From Propionibacteriales bacterium (lineage in GTDB: Bacteria > Actinomycetota > Actinomycetes > Propionibacteriales > Nocardioidaceae), in contig JAPLCC010000045.1 of the NCBI GenBank assembly GCA_026392415.1, positions 1-64,000 on the forward strand: 64,000 nt of DNA, given 5' to 3'. Below, in pieces: positions 1 to 8,120 of this stretch. The number at the start of each line of letters is the position of its first letter. Within the stretch, counting starts at the first letter, position 1. The translations under genes and the position numbers were made by a program. The notes below the pieces were generated by a model that was not told the origin of the DNA, ran no database searches, and saw only the letters and a list, made by a program, of their open reading frames with translations.

Positions 1-1301
<1,301 letters not shown>

Positions 1302-1324
1302 TACCGGGCCTTTCGACGTTCAGG

Positions 1325-1370
1325 GGCACGTTGGGGGTGCGGCTCACATTGCCGCACCCCCAACTGTGCC
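1325..1370. repeat. GC-rich inverted repeat between symporter and acs
   Basis: Perfect 14-bp arms GTTGGGGGTGCGGC and its complement enclose a 7-nt loop, and GGCAC/GTGCC extend the stem outside one bulge. It lies 24 bases upstream of the acs start and inside the transcription unit. There is no T-tract, so it is a stem-loop that could attenuate or stabilise the acs message rather than a canonical terminator. Confidence 0.7.
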
Positions 1371-1395
1371 CGCTAGGGGTTGCTTCGTGGTTGCA

Positions 1396-1430
1396 GGTCT
1401 CGAGACGGTTGCTGCGCAACCTCCTCGACC
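1396..1430 (-). repeat. 35-bp palindromic repeat, copy 1 (intergenic)
   Basis: Reverse-oriented copy of the 35-bp element GGTCGAGGAGGTTGCGCAG...CTCGAGACC also found at 6723, 8069, 10765 and 60822. It ends ten bases past the symporter stop codon. The inner stem GGTTG/CAACC and outer halves GGTC.../...GACC give a REP-like cruciform. Confidence 0.85.
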
Positions 1431-1440
1431 ACCGGGTCTT

Positions 1441-3081
1441 TCAGTGGACGGTGGCCTGCTCGGCACCTGCGCCGGTGAGGGCGCGGACCTCGAGCTCGGT
1501 GAACCGTTCTTCGGCCTCCGGCTCCTTCGAGGTGACCGTCCCGAGCCAGCCGAAGAAGAAGCCGAGCGGGATCGAGATCAGGCCCGGGTTCTCCAGCGGG
1601 AACAGGTGGAAGTCCACGCCGAGCGGGAACAACGCCTTGCTGATCACGTCGCCGTCGGCGTTGAGCCCGGTCTTGCCCGAAACCACCGGCGAGAAGAACA
1701 CCAGGGTGATGCAGGAGACCAGACCGCCGTAGATGCTCCACGTGGCGCCGCGGGTGTTGAAGCGCCTCCAGAACATGTTGTAGACGATCGCCGGCAGGTT
1801 CGCCGACGCCGCGACCGCGAAGGCCAGTCCGACGAGGAACGCGATGTTGAGGTTGCGGGCCGGGATGGCCAGCAGGATCGCGATGACACCGAGCCCGGCC
1901 GCAGCGAAGCGGGTCACCCGGATCTCCTCGGCCTCGGTGGCCTTGCCCTTGCGGATCACCGAGTTGTAGATGTCGTGTGCCACCGAGGTGGACGACGTCA
2001 GGGTGAGACCGGCGACGACCGCGAGGATCGTCGCGAAGGCGACCGCCGAGATGACGGCCAGCAGGATCGCGCCACCCGTGGATCCGGCGCCACCACCGAC
2101 TGCTTCTGCCAGCAGGGGTGAGGCCAGGTTGCCGTCGCTGGTGGCGACATCGCTGCCGGCACCGGTGTTCAGCAGGGCCGCGGCACCGAAGCCGAGGACG
2201 AGCGTGAACAGGTAGAAGACGCCGATCAGGCCGATCGCCCAGAGCACCGACTTGCGGGCGTCACGTGAGGTCGGAACGGTGTAGAAGCGGACCAGGATGT
2301 GCGGCAGGCCGGCCGTTCCGAGCACCAGCGCGATGCCGAGGCTGAGGAAGTCGAGCTTGTGCAGTGTGTCGATGCCGTACTTCAGGCCCGGCTCCAGGAA
2401 GCCGGTCTTGCCGGAGTTCGACTGTGCGGCCCCGAGCAGCTCGGAGAGGTTGAAGTCGAACTTCGCCAGGACCAGGACGACGATCACCGCGGAGCCGATC
2501 ATCAGCAGCACTGCCTTGACGATCTGCACCCAGGTGGTGCCCTTCATGCCACCGACCGTGACGTAGACGATCATCAGCGCACCGACACCGGCGATGACGG
2601 CGCTGACGGCGAGGGTGTTCGTCTTGTCGATGCCCAGGAGCAGGACCACGAGGCTGCCGGCGCCGACCATCTGCGCGAGCAGGTAGAAGATCGAGACGGT
2701 GACCGTCGAGGTCGCCGCCGCCGTACGCACGGGGCGCTGCTTCATCCGGTAGGCCAGCTGGTCGGCCATCGTGAAGCGCCCGGAGTTCCGGAGCATCTCG
2801 GCGACCAGCAGGAGCGCCACCAGCCAGGCGACGAGGAATCCGATCGAGTAGAGGAAGCCGTCGTACCCGGCCAGCGCGATGGCGCCGGAGATGCCGAGGA
2901 ACGAGGCGGCCGACATGTAGTCGCCGCCGATGGCGAGACCGTTCTGGATGGGGGAGAAGGAGCGGCCGCCGGCGTAGAAGTCGTCGGTGCCGCTGCTGGA
3001 GCGGCTGGCCTTGATGGTGATGAAGAGCGTGAGGGCGACGACGCTGAGGAAGAGCCCCGCGGTGAGCACTTGGTGGTCCAT
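1441..3081 (-). CDS. actP: sodium:solute symporter, ActP-like acetate permease
   Basis: A 546-residue inner-membrane transporter of the SSS family, probably importing acetate or short monocarboxylates with Na+ or H+. The N-terminus TDDFYAGGRSFSPIQNGLA and the segment AIGGDYMSAASFLGISG are typical of the ActP/MctC branch, and about 13 hydrophobic helices follow. The ATG at 3081 overlaps the DUF485 stop codon by one base (TGATG), so translation is coupled. An in-frame extension to 3318 exists but would overlap the DUF485 gene and lacks family similarity. Acetyl-CoA synthetase downstream supports an acetate substrate. A second symporter of this family is at 30120-31643. Confidence 0.93.
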   Translation of the reverse strand: MDHQVLTAGLFLSVVALTLFITIKASRSSSGTDDFYAGGRSFSPIQNGLAIGGDYMSAASFLGISGAIALAGYDGFLYSIGFLVAWLVALLLVAEMLRNSGRFTMADQLAYRMKQRPVRTAAATSTVTVSIFYLLAQMVGAGSLVVLLLGIDKTNTLAVSAVIAGVGALMIVYVTVGGMKGTTWVQIVKAVLLMIGSAVIVVLVLAKFDFNLSELLGAAQSNSGKTGFLEPGLKYGIDTLHKLDFLSLGIALVLGTAGLPHILVRFYTVPTSRDARKSVLWAIGLIGVFYLFTLVLGFGAAALLNTGAGSDVATSDGNLASPLLAEAVGGGAGSTGGAILLAVISAVAFATILAVVAGLTLTSSTSVAHDIYNSVIRKGKATEAEEIRVTRFAAAGLGVIAILLAIPARNLNIAFLVGLAFAVAASANLPAIVYNMFWRRFNTRGATWSIYGGLVSCITLVFFSPVVSGKTGLNADGDVISKALFPLGVDFHLFPLENPGLISIPLGFFFGWLGTVTSKEPEAEERFTELEVRALTGAGAEQATVH

Positions 3082-3464
3082 CAGTGCTGGGTCCTTCCGT
3101 GCGACGACTTGCCGGCGAGGGCGATGAAGCGCTCGTCGAGCTCCCGGGCGAGCGGGTCGAGCCTGGCGGTGGAGTAGCGGCTGTAGAGCCAGGCGAGTCC
3201 GAACGTCGTCACGAACTGCAGGAGGCCGAAGATGAGCGCCACGTTGATGTTGCCGAGGACCTTGTGGTTCATGAACTCGCCACCCCAGTTGGAGAGGACG
3301 ACGTAGAGCAGGTACCACGCGAGGAAGCCGATCGTGGCCGGGAAGACGAACGCCCGGTAGCGACGGCGCAACTCGGCGAACTCGGGCGACGCGTGCAGCT
3401 CGTCGTAGACGGGATCGTGGCGTGACGCCACCTCGTGCGGGTCGTGCGGGGCGACAGATGTCAC
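3081..3464 (-). CDS. DUF485 membrane protein
   Basis: A 127-residue protein with two transmembrane helices (about residues 42-62 and 75-97) and the DUF485 pattern SPEFAELRRRYRAFVFPATIGFL. Such proteins are commonly encoded next to ActP-type symporters; a helper role in assembly or activity is assumed, not proven. The GTG start at 3464 has a perfect AGGAGG six bases upstream. It is the first gene of the symporter/acs unit, and its leader carries a CRP-like site and a TAGCGT -10 box. Confidence 0.9.
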   Translation of the reverse strand: MTSVAPHDPHEVASRHDPVYDELHASPEFAELRRRYRAFVFPATIGFLAWYLLYVVLSNWGGEFMNHKVLGNINVALIFGLLQFVTTFGLAWLYSRYSTARLDPLARELDERFIALAGKSSHGRTQH

Positions 3465-3489
3465 GACGAACCTCCTGGGCTGGTGCAGT

Positions 3490-3540
3490 GGCCGCGATCG
3501 CGGCCGGACATCTGTGACGCTAGGAGTGATCGCAGTCACA
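3490..3540 (-). promoter_or_regulatory. acs operon promoter with CRP-like site
   Basis: On the minus strand, TGTGA-CTGCGA-TCACT (3540-3525) matches the CRP/GlxR consensus TGTGA-N6-TCACA at nine of ten positions. Two bases further is TAGCGT, a plausible -10 hexamer. The perfect palindrome GGCCGCGATCGCGGCC (3490-3505) lies in the presumed leader. With the site abutting the -10 it would occlude the -35 region, suggesting repression if bound. The rest of 3465-3732 holds nothing else I can recognise. Confidence 0.5.
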
Positions 3541-3732
3541 CCGGCAGGGGTGCGGTTCGGGCGCGCGCCGAGCGGGGTGGGGTTGTCGACGAGCGGTCGG
3601 TGGGGCGCGACGAACGGCAAGATCCGAAACTGTCCCGGGCCCATGGGTTCCCGTTCACCGGCATGTCGGCTGCTGGCCGCATGACGGCTGTTCGCTGAGG
3701 AGGTTGCCCACCCTCTCGGAAGGACCCTGACC

Positions 3733-5193
3733 ATGACTGCTTCCCGTCGAACCATGCTGGCCGGCGGTGCGGCCGGTGCCGGCCTCGCCGTCGCCGGCGC
3801 GATGCCCTCGCTCGCCCACGCCACCCCGAACCGCCCCGTCCCGCAGCGCCCTGACCGGCCCGGTCGCGGGCTGGTCCCGTTCCCGCCGCTCGAGGACGAC
3901 CCGGCCGGGCTCCTCGCTCTCCCGGCCGGCTTCTCGTACTCCGTCGTGACCCGCGCCGGCGTCACCCGCCTCGATGAAGGCGGCCTGACGCCCAACGCCC
4001 ACGACGGCACGGCCGTCTTCTCGACCGGCCGCGGCCGCTACCAGCTCATCCAGAACCACGAGCTCAAGGCGGGCTCCCCGCTCGGTGTCCCGCACGTCGC
4101 GGGCACCGTCTACGACGAGGGCGCGATCGACGCGGGCGGCTGCACCGTGATCAGCACCGACCGGCACGGTCGCAACCTCGGAGAGTTCGTCGCCATCTCC
4201 GGTACGTCGACCAACTGCGCCGGCGGCCCGACCCCGTGGGGCACCTGGCTGACCTGCGAGGAGACCGAGGACCGCGCCGGGAAGTCGTGGAGCGGCAACG
4301 GCAAGAGCGGCACCTACGCCAAGGACCACGGCTACGTCTTCGAGGTCTTCCACGACGGGCGCACCAACCCGAAGCCGATCAAGGCGTTCGGTCGCTACGC
4401 ACACGAGGCCTGCGCGATCGACAAGTCGCGCAAGCACGTCTTCCTGTCCGAGGACGCCTCGGGCCCCAATGGCCTGTTCTACCGCTGGACGGCGCCCCGG
4501 GGTCACACGCTCAAGTCCGGCATCGCCGACGCGCTCGCTGACAACGCAGGCGTCCTTGAGGCCATGCAGATCCTGATGCCCGACGGATCGGTGCTGTCCG
4601 ACGTCGCCTACCTGACGTCGGCGCAGTTGGGGCGGCCGTTCCCGGTGCGCTGGATCCCGGTGCCGGACCGCGATGCGAGGACCGTCCCCACCCGCAAGCA
4701 GTTCACGGACGGCCAGGTCACGCGCGGCAAGAAGTTCGAGGGCGTCTGGGGCACCGACGAAGGGGTGTACGTCGTGAACTCGTACGCCTTCTCCGACGGC
4801 GACCTGCCCGCTGACGCGGTGCCGCACGACGGCATGGTCTGGTTCTACGACTACGGCGCGGAGACCATTCAGCTGGTCACCTACTTCCCGCACCAGGAGA
4901 CGACCGAGACCGGCGGTGCCGCGAAGTACGACGACTTCACCTTCGACGGGCCCGACAACGTGACCGTGACGCCGTGGGGCTCCCTGGTGCTCGCCGAGGA
5001 CGGCGTCGGCGCTTCGCACGTGCTGTCCGCGACGCCGTACGGACCGGCGCAGGCGATCGCGCGCAACCAGCTCAACGACTCGGAGTTCACCGGGCCGACC
5101 TTCTCCGACGACGGCAAGGTCCTGTTCGTCAACATCCAGACGCCCGGGCTGACCCTGGCGATCACGGGGCCCTGGGAGAAGTACCTCGGCTGA
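3733..5193 (+). CDS. PhoX-family (DUF839) exported protein
   Basis: A 486-residue protein with a Tat-type signal (TASRRTMLAGGAAGAGLAVAGAMPSLAHA, cleavage near residue 30). The mature part has PhoX/DUF839 motifs: NHE near residue 115, TNCAGGPTPWGTWLTCEE, GYVFEV, GRYAHEACAID, FLSED and FDGPDNVTVTPWGSLVLAEDG. Family members fold as beta-propellers binding Ca and Fe, and some are alkaline phosphatases. Substrate here is unknown. The ATG at 3733 has GGAAGGA upstream. It is divergent from the acetate operon and is followed 51 bases later by the siderophore iron box, so it is probably monocistronic. Confidence 0.88.
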   Translation: MTASRRTMLAGGAAGAGLAVAGAMPSLAHATPNRPVPQRPDRPGRGLVPFPPLEDDPAGLLALPAGFSYSVVTRAGVTRLDEGGLTPNAHDGTAVFSTGRGRYQLIQNHELKAGSPLGVPHVAGTVYDEGAIDAGGCTVISTDRHGRNLGEFVAISGTSTNCAGGPTPWGTWLTCEETEDRAGKSWSGNGKSGTYAKDHGYVFEVFHDGRTNPKPIKAFGRYAHEACAIDKSRKHVFLSEDASGPNGLFYRWTAPRGHTLKSGIADALADNAGVLEAMQILMPDGSVLSDVAYLTSAQLGRPFPVRWIPVPDRDARTVPTRKQFTDGQVTRGKKFEGVWGTDEGVYVVNSYAFSDGDLPADAVPHDGMVWFYDYGAETIQLVTYFPHQETTETGGAAKYDDFTFDGPDNVTVTPWGSLVLAEDGVGASHVLSATPYGPAQAIARNQLNDSEFTGPTFSDDGKVLFVNIQTPGLTLAITGPWEKYLG

Positions 5194-5220
5194 ATGTGAC
5201 GTGCCGCACCCGTCCCCGCG

Positions 5221-5283
5221 GTGACAAGATCTCCTGCGATCTGATTAGGTAAGGCTTACCTTCTCGGATCACAGGAGATCTCC
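5221..5283 (+). promoter_or_regulatory. iron box (DtxR/IdeR operator) and leader of the siderophore operon
   Basis: TTAGGTAAGGCTTACCTTC at 5245-5263 is a near-perfect match to the actinobacterial iron-box consensus TTAGGTTAGGCTAACCTAA. It overlaps a likely -10 (TAGGTA, 5246-5251) with GTGACA (5221-5226) as a possible -35. It is flanked by a 9-bp inverted repeat, GATCTCCTG (5228-5236) and CAGGAGATC (5272-5280); the right arm contains the desA Shine-Dalgarno sequence. Repression by an iron-loaded DtxR/IdeR protein is expected. Confidence 0.92.
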
Positions 5284-6780
5284 GTGTCCCAGCTCCCTCT
5301 CCACCACCTGTTCCACCCTGCCCACGCAGACCACTACGCCGAGACCATCGGCGCCGGCCTCGAGCACCTGCTCGGCCAGCTCCGCCAGGTCACCGGACCG
5401 TCCACCGGCACCCAGCCCGCCGATGCCGCAGCCCGAGTGGCCGCGGTCGACCTGGCGCGTCCGCTGGGCGACGTCGGCTCGGTCCTGACCGAGATGTCGC
5501 AGCTGTGGCTCGACGACGCCGTGTGGTTCCACGAGCCGACCTACGCCGCGCACCTCAACTGCCCGGTGGTCGTCCCCGCGTTGCTCGCCGAGCTCTTCGT
5601 CGCCTCGGTCAACAGCTCGCTCGACACGTTCGACCAGAGCGTCGGCGGCACCTACATCGAGCGCCGGCTGATCGAATGGACCGCTGAGCGGATCGGCTTC
5701 GGTGCCGAGGCCGACGGTGTCTTCACCAGTGGCGGCAGCCAGTCGAACCTCCAGGGCCTGCTGCTCGCCCGGGGCCGACACGAACGGGTCCCGGCCGAGC
5801 GGCTCCGGATCCTGGCGTCGGCGGACAGTCACTTCTCGGTGCAGAAGTCGGCGCGACTGCTCGGCCTCGGCGACGACGCCGTCGTCAGCGTCCCGACCGA
5901 CGCCCGGCACCGGATGGACCCGGCAGCGCTCGAACGCTCGCTCGCCGCGTGCACGGCACTCGGCCTGCGACCGATGGCGATCGTGGCCACCGCCGGCACG
6001 ACCGACTTCGGCTCGATCGACCCGCTGCCGGCCATCGCCGACCTGGCGCTGGCCTACGACGCCTGGCTCCACGTCGACGCGGCGTACGGCGGAGGGCTGC
6101 TGATCTCGCCGACCCGACGCCACCTTCTCGAGGGCATCGACCGCGCCGACTCGGTGACCGTCGACTACCACAAGACGTTCTTCCAGCCGGTCTCCTCCAG
6201 CGCGATCATTGTGCGCAACCGGGCCACGATGAGTCCGGCCACCTGGCACGCCGACTACCTGAACCCGCGCGAGGCCACCGATCCCAACCAGGTCGACAAG
6301 AGCCTGCAGACCACGCGCCGCTTCGACGCTCTCAAGCTGTGGCTGACCCTGCGCACGATGGGTCCCGAGCTCCTCGGCGGATACGTCGACGCGGTGGTTG
6401 ACCTCACCGCCGCGGTGTACGCCGTACTCCGGGACGAGGTGGACCTCCAGTTCGTCGGCGCACCCGAGCTGAGCACGCTGGTGTTCCGGTATCTCCCTCG
6501 CGACGTGGTGCTGGGGGAGGACGGCCTCGGTGCGCTGAACCGCGCCATCCGCGAGGACCTCTACGCCTCCGGTGCCGCCATGGTCGCGGCCACCCGCGTC
6601 GACGGCATCCAGTACCTCAAGGTCACCCTGCTCAACCCGATGGCGACCGCCGACGACATCGTCGGCGTGCTCGACCTGATCCGGGCCACGGGCGCGCGCC
6701 TCGCGCCCGAGCTGGGCGCGTTGGTCGAGGAGGTTGCGCAGCAACCGTCTCGAGACCTCCCGGTGGAGGTCGTCCGATGA
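5284..6780 (+). CDS. desA: PLP-dependent lysine decarboxylase, DesA-like
   Basis: Group II PLP decarboxylase (498 residues) predicted to make cadaverine from lysine, the first step of desferrioxamine synthesis. HVDAAYGGGLL precedes the cofactor lysine at residue 297 in VDYHKTFFQ; FTSGGSQSNLQGLLLAR and TAGTTDFGSIDP are further PLP-fold motifs. The GTG start is set by AGGAG (5273-5277). The last 15 or so residues (VEEVAQQPSRDLPVEVVR) are encoded by a 35-bp repeat and are not part of the enzyme family. The stop overlaps desB as ATGA. Lysine rather than diaminobutyrate is inferred from the desB/C/D neighbours. Confidence 0.9.
   Translation: MSQLPLHHLFHPAHADHYAETIGAGLEHLLGQLRQVTGPSTGTQPADAAARVAAVDLARPLGDVGSVLTEMSQLWLDDAVWFHEPTYAAHLNCPVVVPALLAELFVASVNSSLDTFDQSVGGTYIERRLIEWTAERIGFGAEADGVFTSGGSQSNLQGLLLARGRHERVPAERLRILASADSHFSVQKSARLLGLGDDAVVSVPTDARHRMDPAALERSLAACTALGLRPMAIVATAGTTDFGSIDPLPAIADLALAYDAWLHVDAAYGGGLLISPTRRHLLEGIDRADSVTVDYHKTFFQPVSSSAIIVRNRATMSPATWHADYLNPREATDPNQVDKSLQTTRRFDALKLWLTLRTMGPELLGGYVDAVVDLTAAVYAVLRDEVDLQFVGAPELSTLVFRYLPRDVVLGEDGLGALNRAIREDLYASGAAMVAATRVDGIQYLKVTLLNPMATADDIVGVLDLIRATGARLAPELGALVEEVAQQPSRDLPVEVVR
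6723..6757 (+). repeat. 35-bp palindromic repeat, copy 2 (inside desA)
   Basis: Forward copy of the 35-bp element within the 3' end of desA, read as VEEVAQQPSRDL. It ends 19 bases before the desB start codon, so its hairpin lies just upstream of the desB ribosome binding site (GGTGGAGG). Confidence 0.9.
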
Positions 6781-8120
6781 GCCGGGTGCACGACTTCGTC
6801 GCCATCGGCCTCGGACCGTTCAACCTCGGCCTCGCCTGTCTCACCGAGCCGTTGCGCGAGTCCGACGGCCTTGACGGGATGTTCCTCGAAGCCCGCGACG
6901 GCTTCGACTGGCACCCGGGCATGCTGCTGGACGACGCGACGCTGCAGGTCCCGTTCCTCGCCGACCTGGTGACGATGGCTGACCCGACCTCACGCTGGTC
7001 GTTCCTCAACTACCTGAAGCAGAGCGGCAACCTCTACCAGTTCTACATCCGCGAGAGCTTCTACCCCCTGCGCCGCGAGTACGACGACTACTGCCGCTGG
7101 GCCGCCGAGCGGCTCGACAGCGTCCGGTTCGGCCAGCGGGTGACGGACGTCGAGCACGACGGGACGTCGTACGTCGTGCACAGCGGGAGCGGCGAGACCT
7201 TCCGTGCACGACGCCTCGTGCTCGGCATCGGAACGACGCCGCGGGTGCCCGACGCGTTGCGTGCCTTGGTCGGAGAGCCCGGCGTCACGCACTCGGCCGA
7301 CTACCTCGCCCACAAGGCCGACCTGCAGCAGCAGGAGTCGATCACCATCGTCGGCAGCGGCCAGAGTGCGGCGGAGGTCTACCACGACCTGCTGTCCGAG
7401 GCCCCGGATCACGACTACACGTTGACCTGGCTGACGCGCAGCCCGCGGTTCTTCCCGATGGAGTACACCAAGCTCACCCTCGAGATGACCTCGCCGGAGT
7501 ACGGCGCCTACCACCGGTCGTTGCCGATCGAGACCCGCGACCGACTGGCCCGCGAGCAGCGCCACCTCTTCAAGGGGATCAGCGCCGACCTGGTCGACGC
7601 GATCTTCGACCTGCACTACCAGCAGCGGGTGACCGGCGACGGACCGCGCACGACGCTGATCACCAACACCGAGGTGCGTGGTGCTCGACGCGACGGGGAC
7701 GTCAGCGAGCTCGACCTGTTCCATGGGGAGTCCGGCGAGGCGTTCGGCCTGCGCACCCGGGGGCTGGTGCTGGCCACCGGCTACGCGTCCACTGCACCGT
7801 CGTTCCTCGACGGTGTACGCGACCGGATCCGGCTCGACGAGCGTGGCCGGTACGACGTCGCCGGGGACTACTCCGTCGACGTCTCCGGCGGCGAGATCTT
7901 CGTCCAGAACGCAGAGGAGCACACCCACTCCCTGCTCGCCCCCAACCTCGGCATGGGGCCGTACCGCAACTCGGTGATCATCGCCGCGCTGCTCGGCCGC
8001 GAGGTCCACCCCGTCGAGAAGCGGATCGCCGTCCAGACCTTCGGGGTCCCCGACCACCTGCGCTCGGTGGTCGAGGAGGTTGCGCAGCAACCGTCTCGAG
8101 ACCAGGAGGCAGTGCGATGA
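6777..8120 (+). CDS. desB: lysine/cadaverine N6-hydroxylase, DesB-like
   Basis: FAD- and NADPH-dependent N-hydroxylating monooxygenase (447 residues) of the IucD/SidA/PvdA family, expected to convert cadaverine to N-hydroxycadaverine. N-terminal FAD motif GLGPFNLGLA (about residues 11-20), substrate-side segment FLADLVTMADPTSRWSFLNYL, NADPH motif IVGSGQSAAEVYHDLL (about 189-204) and the C-terminal ATGYAS are all present. ATGA overlaps couple it to desA and to the next gene. The C-terminal tail VVEEVAQQPSRDQ is encoded by another copy of the 35-bp repeat, in the same frame as in desA, and is probably a dispensable addition. Confidence 0.92.
   Translation: MSRVHDFVAIGLGPFNLGLACLTEPLRESDGLDGMFLEARDGFDWHPGMLLDDATLQVPFLADLVTMADPTSRWSFLNYLKQSGNLYQFYIRESFYPLRREYDDYCRWAAERLDSVRFGQRVTDVEHDGTSYVVHSGSGETFRARRLVLGIGTTPRVPDALRALVGEPGVTHSADYLAHKADLQQQESITIVGSGQSAAEVYHDLLSEAPDHDYTLTWLTRSPRFFPMEYTKLTLEMTSPEYGAYHRSLPIETRDRLAREQRHLFKGISADLVDAIFDLHYQQRVTGDGPRTTLITNTEVRGARRDGDVSELDLFHGESGEAFGLRTRGLVLATGYASTAPSFLDGVRDRIRLDERGRYDVAGDYSVDVSGGEIFVQNAEEHTHSLLAPNLGMGPYRNSVIIAALLGREVHPVEKRIAVQTFGVPDHLRSVVEEVAQQPSRDQEAVR
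8069..8103 (+). repeat. 35-bp palindromic repeat, copy 3 (inside desB)
   Basis: Identical to copy 2. It directly abuts AGGAGG (8104-8109), the ribosome binding site of the downstream gene, and is read in the same frame as in desA. Confidence 0.9.
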
